A stretch of DNA of 64,000 nt from Salsuginibacillus kocurii DSM 18087. GTDB lineage: Bacteria; Bacillota; Bacilli; Bacillales; Marinococcaceae. Both the position numbers and the translations under genes were made by a program. The notes under the pieces were generated by a model, which had not been told where the DNA came from, did no database searches, and saw only the letters and a list, made by a program, of their open reading frames with translations. Below, piece by piece: positions 41,943 to 50,963 of this stretch; position 1 is the stretch's first letter, and each line of letters starts with the position of its first letter. The stretch covers positions 774,684-838,683 of the forward strand of contig NZ_KB898623.1 of NCBI RefSeq assembly GCF_000377705.1, given 5' to 3'.

Positions 41943-43934
41943 CTAGATAGCTGTTTCAGGTGCTTTGCCTTTAGTTATTTGGGTAGAGGCTGGTTTTAAT
42001 TTTTGCCATACTACTATTCCAGCAAGTAAAGCCATGCCTAACGCATCATAGATTAAAGTAGGTTCTACGAGCAGTAACGCAGCTACAAATAAGGCGATAC
42101 GCTGCGTCCAAACAGCGCGGGATAATAACCAACCTTGTAGTCCGCTTGCTAGAGCTACCACACCCACAATAGCCGTGAGCATAGCAATGATGCTGGCTGT
42201 ATAACTAGATCCGTCAAAAAGGAGAACAGGATTATACAAGAAGAAGAAAGGTAAAATAAATCCTGTTATACCGAGACGAACCGCAGTTACTGATACTCGA
42301 TTAGGTGAGGCTCCTGCGATCCCTGCCGCTGCATAAGAAGCAAGGGCAACTGGAGGTGTGATATTTGAAAGAGCTGCATAGAAAAATGCAAACATATGAG
42401 CCACTAAAACAGGTACTCCAAGTTCAACAAGCAATGGTGCTGAAACTGTTGCTACGATAATATAAGCGGCAGTAGCTGGAATGCCCATCCCCATGATGAT
42501 GCTTATAACCATCGTGAAAAATCCTGCTAACAGCAAGCTTCCACCGGCAAGCTGTAGAATGTTTTGGCCAACGACCAATCCAAGGCTAGTAAGAGTAACA
42601 GATCCTACAATAACTCCCACAATCGCTGTCGCAATTCCAACCGAAACAGCTGCTTTACAACCATCTTCAATGGATTGAACGATCGTTCTCCAGCCCATGC
42701 GTGTGGATTTACGGATCATGCTTGCTACCACCGTAGCTAGTAAAGCAAATACAGCAGCATATGTTGGCGTGGTACCGCTTACAAGGAGGTATATAAGAAC
42801 GACCAATGGAAAAATAAGGTGTCCTTTATCCTTTAAAACCCCAAAGGCTGGTGGAATATTCTCGCGTTTCAAACCAGAGAGGCCCAGACGCTTTGCTTCA
42901 AAATGCACCACCATAAATACAGTAATAAAATATAGAAGAGCTGGAATAAGTGCTGCTAACATGACCGTGGTGTAAGGTACCCCTACAAATTCTGCCATAA
43001 CGAAACCGGCTGCCCCCATGACTGGAGGGGCAAACAGTCCCCCCGTAGAAGAAACGGCCTCAACTGATCCGGCAAAATGAGGTTTATACCCAGTTCGTTT
43101 CATTAAAGGTATGGTTACAGACCCCGTGGTCACCGTATTTCCTACCGCACTTCCGTTCACCATCCCCATAAATCCACTGCCAATGACTGAAACTTTAGCG
43201 GGACCGCCTGCTGTCCACCCTGCTACAGTCAAAGCAATATTGTTAATAAAGTCTGTAAAACCACTGTTTCTGAGAAAAGCACCAAACAAAACGAACATAA
43301 ATACAAAGGTCGTAAACACCCCTAGTGCGATCCCAAAGATCCCTTGACTTCCCCAAAACATGGTATCTATTACTCGAGTCAGATTAAATCCGCCATGACC
43401 AAACGTCCCAGGAATATACGGACCCGAAAAAACGTATAAGAGAAAAACTCCAGCAATAATACTTAATGTATTACCTACAACTCTTCTACTAGCTTCAAAA
43501 AGCATGACTGTGCCAATCGCTCCAAAAATGTAATTCCAATCGCTTCGGTGAAAGCCGCCCCACTCGCGCGCAAATGTTTCATAAATGCTTACAAAGTAAA
43601 TGACAGCACTTAATGCGAGTACAATACAGACACCGTCCCAGACGGTCGGAAGCTTTCTTTTTCCCTTGCTTCGTTTAGAAGCCGGAAACAAGAGAAAGGC
43701 TAATAATAGAAGAAAGCCAAGAGTGTAAGCTCGGAGAATAATGGCTTCCATTGAGCCAATACTGTTGTAATACATCATCATGCCTGCCCATAAAATACAA
43801 ATCAGTGTAATAACGACAGCCATAAAGCCGGTATAGGTTCTCATTTTGGCGTCCGAATCCAATTTTTCTATGTTTTTCACTTTGCCTTTGCTATCTTCCT
43901 CAGTGGATGGAGTCACTTGATTGTTATCTGTCAT
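41943..43934 (-). CDS. TRAP transporter fused permease (4TM + 12TM)
   Basis: A 663-aa membrane protein that joins the small (DctQ-like) and large (DctM-like) membrane subunits of a TAXI-type TRAP transporter. Conserved large-subunit motifs are GFMGMVNGSAVGNTVTTGSVTIPLMKRTGY, SSTGGLFAPPVMGAAGFVMAEFVGVPY and GMGIPATAAYIIVATVSAPLLVELG, then LSNITPPVALASYAAAGIAG. Both N- and C-termini are charged. ATG at 43934 has AAAGGAGG 8 bases upstream. It is the first gene of the long minus-strand run and is preceded by an upstream region with a cre-like box and a GGATCC palindrome. Confidence 0.92.
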   Translation of the reverse strand: MTDNNQVTPSTEEDSKGKVKNIEKLDSDAKMRTYTGFMAVVITLICILWAGMMMYYNSIGSMEAIILRAYTLGFLLLLAFLLFPASKRSKGKRKLPTVWDGVCIVLALSAVIYFVSIYETFAREWGGFHRSDWNYIFGAIGTVMLFEASRRVVGNTLSIIAGVFLLYVFSGPYIPGTFGHGGFNLTRVIDTMFWGSQGIFGIALGVFTTFVFMFVLFGAFLRNSGFTDFINNIALTVAGWTAGGPAKVSVIGSGFMGMVNGSAVGNTVTTGSVTIPLMKRTGYKPHFAGSVEAVSSTGGLFAPPVMGAAGFVMAEFVGVPYTTVMLAALIPALLYFITVFMVVHFEAKRLGLSGLKRENIPPAFGVLKDKGHLIFPLVVLIYLLVSGTTPTYAAVFALLATVVASMIRKSTRMGWRTIVQSIEDGCKAAVSVGIATAIVGVIVGSVTLTSLGLVVGQNILQLAGGSLLLAGFFTMVISIIMGMGIPATAAYIIVATVSAPLLVELGVPVLVAHMFAFFYAALSNITPPVALASYAAAGIAGASPNRVSVTAVRLGITGFILPFFFLYNPVLLFDGSSYTASIIAMLTAIVGVVALASGLQGWLLSRAVWTQRIALFVAALLLVEPTLIYDALGMALLAGIVVWQKLKPASTQITKGKAPETAI

Positions 43935-44281
43935 TCTTTAACCTCCTTTAATTAATCTTAGCAAACCGACTTTCATGCTCTCCCCTCCTAAAAGTTAAAC
44001 GTTTACTTGTAGGCTTGTTCTATCTATTAACAAGGACTCCTATCACATTTTGACACCGCTTACATTTTAAAAATTCAAAATTATAAATTGAGTCATTAGC
44101 CCTTTTTTGCTTGTTATGAACCTGTATTGGGCACATCGGATTTTGGATCCAACCACATGACGCATTGGTTTGCCATTATAATGATTCAGTACATAGAGAA
44201 AGACTACTGTTACTTTCTAAGCTAGCATGTAAAAATGGGGAGATGAACAATAGCCTTTCTACTATCACTAGTTAAATGATC
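43935..44281. promoter_or_regulatory. Upstream region of the TRAP operon with cre-like box and palindrome
   Basis: AGTTAAACGTTTACTT (about 43993-44008) resembles a CcpA cre box with two mismatches, about 60 bp upstream of the TRAP start. CTTGTT/AACAAG (near 44014-44032) is a small inverted repeat. TTGGATCCAA (44143-44152) is a perfect 10-bp palindrome that recurs in part elsewhere in the island. No gene is seen in these 347 bp. Confidence 0.45.
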
Positions 44282-45484
44282 TTACACTTTTGCTTCTTCA
44301 CCAAACCAGGCCGGCAACATTTTTCGCAATGGTTTATCTTGATTATAGCCAAGTACATACCGTGCTTGCATAATGGTATGAATCTCACGGGTTCCTTCAT
44401 AAATGACTGGTGCTTTTGAGTTTCTTAAAAAGCGTTCTACCGGGTATTCGTTAGAGTAGCCATAAGCTCCGTGAATTTGTACTGCATCATTGGCTGCTTC
44501 ATTGGCGAAATTACATGCTTGCCATTTTGCCAATGAGGTTTCCCTTGTGTTTCTCTTCCCTTGATTTTTTAAAGTTCCAGCTTTATACACCAGTAATCTG
44601 CTCATTTGCAAACCAGCTTCCATATTCGCAATCATTTGCTGAACAAGTTGATGTTTGCCAATTTCTTTTCCAAACGTTTTTCGTTCGTTACAATATTTCA
44701 CGCTTTCTTCAAGGCTGGCCATGATTAGCCCACATGCCCCTGCTGCTACTGTAAATCGACCATTATCCAAAGCAGACATCGCTATTTTAAACCCTTCTCC
44801 TTCTTCACCAATTAAGTTTTCTTTAGGGACTTTGACATGATCAAAAAATATCTCGCCGGTATTGCCGGCGCGGATCCCGAGCTTTCCTTTTATTGCTTTT
44901 GAAGAAAAGCCTTCCATCTCCCGGTCAACCACAAATGCTGAAATGCCATTATGACCTTTTTCTTTATCCGTGTAAGCGAAGACTAGAAAATGGTCGGCAT
45001 AATCGCAAAGAGAAATCCATGTTTTCGAACCGTTAAGAATATAATGATCTCCTTCTTTGACTGCAGTAGATTTCATAGCAGCAACATCAGAGCCTGCATC
45101 CGGTTCGGTCAGCCCAAAAGCCCCTACCTTTTCCCCTTTTGCCTGCGGCGCCAAAATTCGCATTTTTTGTTCTTCTGTCCCCCACTGTAAAAGCGTCATA
45201 CTGTTTAGTCCTGTATGAACGGATACAGCAGTTCGATAGGCAGTGTCTCCCCTTTCCAATTCTTCACATGCAATCGCTAACGTGTTATAGTCCATTCCAC
45301 TTCCGCCGTAAGCTTCGGGGATGCATGTACCCATCATCCCGAGTTCTGCAAGCTTTTTTAATATAGCAGGTTCAAAATGCCCTTGCTCATCCCACTCTTG
45401 AATATTTGGTATAATCTCTTTATCCACGAAATTGCGAAGCATGTCTTTTACCATCAATTGTTCTTCTGAAAGTTGAAAGTCCAT
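44282..45484 (-). CDS. Acyl-CoA dehydrogenase family protein
   Basis: Flavin enzyme of 400 aa that introduces a trans-2 double bond into an acyl-CoA. Features are the N-terminal helical domain (MDFQLSEEQLMVKDMLRNFV), GAFGLTEPDAGSDVAAMKSTA and SKTWISLCDYAD of the middle domain, and the C-terminal catalytic base Glu in APVIYEGTREIH. The line LGIRAGNTGEIFFDHVKVP and overall form are near the glutaryl/short-chain group, but the substrate cannot be fixed. ATG has AAGGAG upstream. It carries a good cre box 28-42 bp upstream of the start and is transcribed separately from the TRAP operon. Confidence 0.9.
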   Translation of the reverse strand: MDFQLSEEQLMVKDMLRNFVDKEIIPNIQEWDEQGHFEPAILKKLAELGMMGTCIPEAYGGSGMDYNTLAIACEELERGDTAYRTAVSVHTGLNSMTLLQWGTEEQKMRILAPQAKGEKVGAFGLTEPDAGSDVAAMKSTAVKEGDHYILNGSKTWISLCDYADHFLVFAYTDKEKGHNGISAFVVDREMEGFSSKAIKGKLGIRAGNTGEIFFDHVKVPKENLIGEEGEGFKIAMSALDNGRFTVAAGACGLIMASLEESVKYCNERKTFGKEIGKHQLVQQMIANMEAGLQMSRLLVYKAGTLKNQGKRNTRETSLAKWQACNFANEAANDAVQIHGAYGYSNEYPVERFLRNSKAPVIYEGTREIHTIMQARYVLGYNQDKPLRKMLPAWFGEEAKV

Positions 45485-45511
45485 CCTACATTACTCCTTC
45501 CAATATTAGAA

Positions 45512-45526
45512 TTGAAGCGCTTTCAT
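45512..45526 (-). promoter_or_regulatory. CcpA cre box upstream of the acyl-CoA dehydrogenase gene
   Basis: TTGAAGCGCTTTCAT fits the cre consensus (TGWAARCGYTWNCW) very well and lies 28 bp before the start codon, between terminator hairpin and gene. It predicts carbon catabolite repression. Confidence 0.65.
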
Positions 45527-45535
45527 GGAAAGGAC

Positions 45536-45620
45536 ATAAAAAAGCCAGCCCCCTCCTTGCCTTAAATACACAAATCACCCATGTGTACAAAAGTTAAAGT
45601 AAGGTGGACTGGCTTTAGGA
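45536..45620 (-). terminator. Long terminator or attenuator between the D-2-hydroxyacid dehydrogenase and acyl-CoA dehydrogenase genes
   Basis: AAAGCCAG near 45541 pairs with CTGGCTTT near 45608, with inner pairs CCTTA/TAAGG, and the minus strand continues TTTTTTATG. The 50-base apex could be an attenuator in the acyl-CoA dehydrogenase leader. Confidence 0.65.
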
Positions 45621-45752
45621 TCCGAGATTCAATTCTGGCGTGGAATTGAGTCGAAACTTAACAATCCATCAGTTACGTATTTATTGTGTGTATCTAAAAT
45701 CCTAGTAAATTATCGAACAGATGTCAATGCTTTTTAAAGATTTTTCTGAATA

Positions 45753-46715
45753 TTACTTTAAGTTTTGGATCCTATATTCAGGGTCCTCCCCTCGTAACCC
45801 GGTTAACAACTGAGACACAGCTACTTCCCCCATCTGTTCTCTTGTTTGAAAGGTTGCTGATCCCATATGAGGAAGAGTTACTACTTGGGGCATTGTTAGA
45901 AACGGGTGATCAGGAGATAAAGGCTCATTTTCATAAACATCTAAGCCTGCACCGCGAATTTCTTGTTCTTCTAACGCCTTAATTAAATCTTCTTCCTTAA
46001 CAATTGCCCCCCTGGCTACATTAATAAAATATGCAGAAGGTTTCATAGCTTTAAACAATTGCTCATCAAACAATTGATAGGTCTCTTTCGTTAAAGGCAA
46101 TACCACGCAAACATAATCGGAAGAACGCAGCAGAGCGTGTAAGTCTTCTAAAGGCTCAGCCCCATAAGCGACTTCTGCCTCTTCATTTCTGGAACGATTA
46201 TAATACCTTACCTTCATTTTAAAACCGAGAGCAGCCCGGCGAGCAATTTCTATACCAATTTTCCCCATCCCTACAATGCCTACGGTTTGATGATGCAGGT
46301 CCTGACCGAACCATTCTGGCGAAAGTGAACTCTTCCACTCTCCATTTTTGACGCGCTGCTCCATTTCTGGCAGGCGCCTCCCACAAGCGATCATTAAGCC
46401 AATCGCTAAATCTGCTACACTGTCACTTAATACACCTGGAGTGTTGGTGGCAATAATTCCACGTTGGTTGAGCTCATCTATATTTAAGTTATTGTAGCCC
46501 ACCGCAACATTAGCGATCACTTTCAGATTTGGAAATTGATTTAAAATGGTATGATCTACGTTCTGATGAGAGCGGATGAGCAAACCATCACATGCTAAAC
46601 AAACGTCCTCTGAAAGCTCCTCCCATCTGTCAAAATATACAGGGTCCACCTGCTGTTCCAGTTCAATTTTCCCTTTTCCGAACAACGAGTTATGGGCTAA
46701 AACGTTAAAAGCCAT
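45753..46715 (-). CDS. D-2-hydroxyacid dehydrogenase (glyoxylate/hydroxypyruvate reductase-like)
   Basis: A 320-aa NAD(P)-dependent dehydrogenase, second of its superfamily in the island and clearly different from that at 30090. Motifs are NVAVGYNNLNIDELNQRGI, the Rossmann GMGKIGIEIARRA, the catalytic arginine in NVARGAIVKEEDL, and the pair YENEPLSPDHPF and LPHMGSATFQTR. The line ATNTPGVLSDSVADLAIGLMIACGRRLPE is typical of glyoxylate/hydroxypyruvate reductases. ATG has GGGAAGG upstream. The Ldh2-type gene ends 29 bp before it in the same direction, so the two dehydrogenases form an operon and could together convert one enantiomer of a hydroxy acid into the other through the keto acid. Confidence 0.88.
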   Translation of the reverse strand: MAFNVLAHNSLFGKGKIELEQQVDPVYFDRWEELSEDVCLACDGLLIRSHQNVDHTILNQFPNLKVIANVAVGYNNLNIDELNQRGIIATNTPGVLSDSVADLAIGLMIACGRRLPEMEQRVKNGEWKSSLSPEWFGQDLHHQTVGIVGMGKIGIEIARRAALGFKMKVRYYNRSRNEEAEVAYGAEPLEDLHALLRSSDYVCVVLPLTKETYQLFDEQLFKAMKPSAYFINVARGAIVKEEDLIKALEEQEIRGAGLDVYENEPLSPDHPFLTMPQVVTLPHMGSATFQTREQMGEVAVSQLLTGLRGEDPEYRIQNLK

Positions 46716-46744
46716 GTTGCTACCTTCCCTTCACTTTTATTCAC

Positions 46745-47812
46745 TTATTTTACAGCTATTGATTCGACACCATATAACTCTCCCCAGGCGTCCAGAGTCT
46801 CTAGCATTTGCATACTCAACGGGATTCCATTTAACTTCCTATCTTCATAGTTCAACCATTCGATTTCACCAGGCAGATAAATCTCCTTTACCCCTTTCAT
46901 CGGCTTAAGCTGCTTGATTTCTTCAGCCATGGTGTCGATACGATGTTTAAATGTCTCGAGGCCCACAAATAAATCGGCTCTCATGACCATAAAGAAATGC
47001 CCAAGCTCTTGCTTCTGTTCAAATTCAGAAAACAAATCACCAATATTCGGCCCATATGCTGCTCCTGTTAAGAGAGAAGAAAGAGTTTCCACTAAAAAAG
47101 AAATGCCATACCCTTTTGCTTCACCCATAGGCAAAATACACCCTTCAATCGCTCGGGCAGGATCGTCTGTTTGTTCTCCTTCTGGGGTAATGGCCCATCC
47201 TAGCGGAATATCTCTGCCTTCTTGCTCAGCTAAAACAATTTTTCCTTTGGCTACTTTGCTAGTCGCCATATCAAAAACAATGGGATGCGGGCGATTACTC
47301 GGCAAGCCATAAGCTATTGGATTGGTACCAAAAAAAGCTTGCCGCGCTCCCCAGGGGGCAACTACAGCTGGAGCATTCGTCACAGCAAGAGCGATTAAAT
47401 CTTGATCAGCTGCTTTTGTTACATAGTTTGCAAGCATTCCACAATGATTTGAGTTACTGACGCCGACAAGGCCCACCCCTGTTTTTTTTGCTTTCTCGAC
47501 AGCTAGGTCCACCGCCTTTTCTGCTGACGGTATGCCCATCCCATTATCAGCTTCAATTAAAGCACTTACTGGCGTTTCCCTATTGATTGCATGTTTCGGC
47601 TGTAAATTAATCATGTTTTCTTTTATTCGCTTTAAGTAGATGTCTGTTTTACTAATGCCGTGGGAATCCACCCCTCTTAAACTAGCCATAACTAGATGAT
47701 CTGCAATTTGCTTTGCTTCCTTTTCATTAGCCCCTGCCGCTTCAAATAGTCTATGCAGGTAATCAGTTATTACTTCTGCTTTAAACGTCTGAGCCACACT
47801 CTGTTCCCCCAT
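46745..47812 (-). CDS. Ldh2/malate-L-lactate-family (ComC-like) dehydrogenase
   Basis: A 355-aa NAD(P)-dependent 2-hydroxyacid dehydrogenase of the non-Rossmann malate/L-lactate/ureidoglycolate family, which also contains (R)-sulfolactate dehydrogenase ComC. Motifs are ASLRGVDSHGISK (catalytic His), GVSNSNHCGMLANYV, TNAPAVVAPWGARQAFFGTNPIAYGLP and VFDMATSKVAKGKI. The frame is open to 47917, but the ATG at 47812 has AGAGGTGG 4 bases upstream and matches the usual N-terminus of the family. It is first of a two-gene operon with the D-2-hydroxyacid dehydrogenase and is divergent from glcD. Confidence 0.88.
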   Translation of the reverse strand: MGEQSVAQTFKAEVITDYLHRLFEAAGANEKEAKQIADHLVMASLRGVDSHGISKTDIYLKRIKENMINLQPKHAINRETPVSALIEADNGMGIPSAEKAVDLAVEKAKKTGVGLVGVSNSNHCGMLANYVTKAADQDLIALAVTNAPAVVAPWGARQAFFGTNPIAYGLPSNRPHPIVFDMATSKVAKGKIVLAEQEGRDIPLGWAITPEGEQTDDPARAIEGCILPMGEAKGYGISFLVETLSSLLTGAAYGPNIGDLFSEFEQKQELGHFFMVMRADLFVGLETFKHRIDTMAEEIKQLKPMKGVKEIYLPGEIEWLNYEDRKLNGIPLSMQMLETLDAWGELYGVESIAVK

Positions 47813-48222
47813 GCGTCCACCTCTTTTATTTACTAGGATATAGTCGGATATTGGATCCAGAATACCGTTAAATTTTTTCCTACCCGTATTTTCGTTTAGA
47901 GTAGCTCCGATAAACATTGTTGTTGATTTTCAGCCCTCATGTAAAATCAACCATCTTCTTTTAAAAACAAGCTCTCTCCATCCCGCCAAAAAAACGATAA
48001 CAATATGATCATTTCATCAGACCTTGTATAAAGCGCTTTCAAACTATCGGATAACAACTCTCCCCTCCTCACTATGAATACATGTCACTCCTAATTAAAT
48101 TATCTTTACTATCTCACATTTGTACTAATTATCACAATTTTAAATATTGTTTTCAATAGATTTGTTATATTGTATACTTGTAATACAAATTTTCGAATCG
48201 GTTTAACAGGGAGAGGTTACTT
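47813..48222. promoter_or_regulatory. Divergent control region between the Ldh2-type gene and glcD
   Basis: TATTGGATCCAGAATA (about 47849-47864) is a near-palindrome upstream of the Ldh2-type gene. TATAAAGCGCTTTCAAA (48027-48043) fits a CcpA cre box. TATACT (48173-48178) is a candidate -10 for glcD and overlaps by one base the palindrome TTGTAATACAA (48178-48188), which fits the TNGTNNNACNA pattern of FCD-type GntR operators. The GntR gene downstream of glcF is the natural ligand-responsive repressor. Confidence 0.55.
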
Positions 48223-49626
48223 ATGGAAAACTGGCAAATTGAGCAATTGCACACCTTATTTCCAAGTGAACGCTTTTTTACCAGCACAGCTGACTTGTAT
48301 TCTTACAGCTTTGATGCTTCATTTGGTGAATATATTCCTGAAGTCATTTGCCAACCGTTACATGTAGAGGAAATAAGCACTGTCGTAAAAAAAGCAAACG
48401 AATGGAAAGTCCCTATTTACCCGCGAGGATCTGCTACTTCGTTAAGTGGAGGTCCACTTCCTGTTAAAGGCGGAATAGTACTTGATATGTCCCAGATGAA
48501 AGATACCCTAACAATTGACCAGGAGAATATGATCGCTACTGTGTCTCCAGGGGTTCTTACCGCTGATATTCATCGCGCAGCTGAAGAAGTTGGTCTGTTT
48601 TATCCACCAGATCCCAGCAGTGCTCTCATTTCTACAATCGGCGGCAATTTACTTGAAAATTCGAGTGGGCCTAAAGGACTGAAATATGGAACAACAAAAG
48701 AATATGTTATTGGCCTTGAAGTGGTAACCCCTACTGGCGAAATTGTAAAAACAGGTGGAAAAACAGTTAAGAATGTCACCGGCTTTGACCTAACCCGATT
48801 AATTGTCGGATCAGAAGGGTTGCTCGGAATTGTGACCGAAGCTACCTTACGCTTAATTCCTAAACCACAAGCCCAAAAAACACTGCTTGCTACATTTCAT
48901 TCGCCAGTAGACTGCGGCAAAGCAATTACCGAGGTGTTGAGACACGGGGTCCTACCAGCTGCTATGGAGTTAATGGATAACGCTTGCATTCGAGCAGTTG
49001 AGCATTTTCAACCGAGCGGATTGCCGATCGATGCCGGTGCTTTATTGATCCTTGAAGTCGACGGCACCGATGTGAGTACGGAAAATGAAATCGGCCATTG
49101 TCAAACCATTTGTGAACACGCAGGGGCTATATCTGTGCAGGTCGCAAACAACGAAGAGGAACGAGCCGCGATTTGGAAGGCGAGAAAAATGGTTTCTCCG
49201 GCCGTAACAGAGTTAGGACCTACTAAAATCTCTGAAGATGCTACGGTACCAAGGGGAAAGATCCCCGAGATGATGGAACGTCTGCAGGAAATCCGCGAAC
49301 GCTATCAATTAAACCTAGTCGTGTTTGGCCATGCAGGAGATGGGAATCTCCATCCTAATATCATTACAGATAAACGCAATACAGAAGAAATGAAGCGAGT
49401 GGAAGATGCAGTAAGTGACATTTTTGAAACGGCTGTAGAGTTAGGAGGTACCCTGTCTGGCGAACATGGAATTGGCCTGTTGAAAGCCCCTTACCTTGAA
49501 ATGGAATACGGAACAGCTGGCGTAAATTTAATGAAATCGATCAAGCACGCTTGGGACCCTAATCATGTCTTAAATCCTGGGAAAATGTTTGCCGAAGAAG
49601 GTCAAACAAAGGTGGTGCTCACATGA
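48223..49626 (+). CDS. glcD: FAD-linked 2-hydroxyacid oxidase subunit (GlcD-like)
   Basis: A 467-aa flavoprotein that oxidises glycolate, D-lactate or a related 2-hydroxy acid. The FAD-binding PCMH domain is at about 40-220 (PIYPRGSATSLSGGPLPVKGG, PPDPSSALISTIGGNLLENSSGPKGLKYG, TGGKTVKNVTGFDLTRLIVGSEGLLG). The C-terminal oxidase domain is at about 225-460 (NLVVFGHAGDGNLHPNI and GTLSGEHGIGLLKAPYL). ATG has GGGAGAGG 6 bases upstream. Its stop overlaps the start of the iron-sulfur subunit by 4 bp. A third subunit (GlcE) is absent, as usual in Bacillus. The symbol is given for the family; the true substrate could be that of the island. Confidence 0.85.
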   Translation: MENWQIEQLHTLFPSERFFTSTADLYSYSFDASFGEYIPEVICQPLHVEEISTVVKKANEWKVPIYPRGSATSLSGGPLPVKGGIVLDMSQMKDTLTIDQENMIATVSPGVLTADIHRAAEEVGLFYPPDPSSALISTIGGNLLENSSGPKGLKYGTTKEYVIGLEVVTPTGEIVKTGGKTVKNVTGFDLTRLIVGSEGLLGIVTEATLRLIPKPQAQKTLLATFHSPVDCGKAITEVLRHGVLPAAMELMDNACIRAVEHFQPSGLPIDAGALLILEVDGTDVSTENEIGHCQTICEHAGAISVQVANNEEERAAIWKARKMVSPAVTELGPTKISEDATVPRGKIPEMMERLQEIRERYQLNLVVFGHAGDGNLHPNIITDKRNTEEMKRVEDAVSDIFETAVELGGTLSGEHGIGLLKAPYLEMEYGTAGVNLMKSIKHAWDPNHVLNPGKMFAEEGQTKVVLT

Positions 49627-50933
49627 CCAATACTCAACCTCACACCAGCAAACTTCATGAATTAGCATATGATGCAACCAATCAATGCATTCAATGTGGT
49701 TATTGTCTGCCTTCGTGCCCTACCTATATTTCCATGGGCCAAGAATCCGCTTCACCCCGTGGTCGGATTAATTTGGTCAAAGCGGCTGCGGAAGGAAAAA
49801 TAGATGTAACTAAGGATTTAGCTGAACCCATTGATCTTTGCTTAGGGTGCCGGGCTTGTGAAACCGCCTGTCCAGTAAATGTTCCTTACGCTCACATTCT
49901 TGAATCAGCCAAAGAAGTCATCACTGAAAACGAGCAAGAAGCCGGCAAAACAGCAAAAATCAAACGCCTCACCCTCCAGCATGTTTTCACAAATTCGAAC
50001 CTGATGCGGATGGGCGGAAATTTCATTTGGCTGTATCAAGTAACCGGGGTACAAAAGGTTGCTGCAAAGATGGGGCTACTTGATAAATTTTCTCCAGCGA
50101 TGGCTGCTCTTGAACACGTGATGCCAACTGTTGAACGACCCGGCAAGCGCCCAACACGTGGGACTTGGCTCCGCGCATACGGAACAACTACTGCTACTGT
50201 ATCATTTTTCACAGGCTGTATTTCAGATGCTGTGATGAACAAAACAAACCGACGTTCCGTAGAATTGCTTAGAACGGTCGGCTGTGACGTTTACATTCCA
50301 AAGACTCAAAACTGCTGCGGAGCCCTTCACTCTCATCAAGGTGATCATAAAACGGCTGTAACATTGGCCAAAGAAAATATCGAAGCCTTTGAAGAAGTGC
50401 AGACTGATTATATCGTTAACAATGCAGGAGGGTGCGGAGCAAGTCTACAAGAATATGAACATCTTTTAACGAACGAAGATTCAAACTGGCAAAAGAGAGC
50501 CCGCCTATTTAGCGCGCGAAATAAAGATATCAGCGAGATTTTAGTAGATTGTTCTCCTCTCCCCTTTAAAAAGAATGGCCCTGCCGTAGTTACGTATCAA
50601 CCGTCTTGCCACTTGACCAATGTACAAAAGGTAACAGAGGCACCCCGCCAGTTATTAAAACAAATCCCAGGGACTCAATTTGTAGAAATGGGTCAAAGCG
50701 ACACATGCTGTGCTTCAGGAGGAATCTATAACTTATTGCATCACGAAGAAGCCAATAAAATTCTAGATCACAAGATGGACTTTGCCCGTGCAACTAAAGC
50801 ACAAGTTATGATTATGTCAAATCCTGGATGCTTGCTGCAAATGCGCCTTGGTATTAAACGAGCAGGATTAGATGAAGAAATGGAAGGGATGCACCTCGTT
50901 GACTTACTAGCTGAGCTGTGCGATATTCCGTAG
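49623..50933 (+). CDS. glcF: Iron-sulfur subunit of 2-hydroxyacid oxidase (GlcF-like)
   Basis: A 436-aa electron-transfer subunit with two 4Fe-4S ferredoxin motifs (CIQCGYCLPSCPTY and CLGCRACETACPVNVPY). Two CCG-type domains bind a further cluster; their marks are FFTGCISDAVM, NCCGALHSHQGD, NNAGGCGASLQEYEH, YQPSCHLTNVQKV and DTCCASGGIYNLL. It passes electrons from the GlcD flavin to the respiratory chain. It is coupled to glcD by a 4-bp ATGA overlap and followed at 30 bp by a GntR gene. No membrane segment is evident. Confidence 0.88.
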   Translation: MTNTQPHTSKLHELAYDATNQCIQCGYCLPSCPTYISMGQESASPRGRINLVKAAAEGKIDVTKDLAEPIDLCLGCRACETACPVNVPYAHILESAKEVITENEQEAGKTAKIKRLTLQHVFTNSNLMRMGGNFIWLYQVTGVQKVAAKMGLLDKFSPAMAALEHVMPTVERPGKRPTRGTWLRAYGTTTATVSFFTGCISDAVMNKTNRRSVELLRTVGCDVYIPKTQNCCGALHSHQGDHKTAVTLAKENIEAFEEVQTDYIVNNAGGCGASLQEYEHLLTNEDSNWQKRARLFSARNKDISEILVDCSPLPFKKNGPAVVTYQPSCHLTNVQKVTEAPRQLLKQIPGTQFVEMGQSDTCCASGGIYNLLHHEEANKILDHKMDFARATKAQVMIMSNPGCLLQMRLGIKRAGLDEEMEGMHLVDLLAELCDIP

Positions 50934-50963
50934 TAAGACTTCTACAGGAAAGAAGGACTGAAG

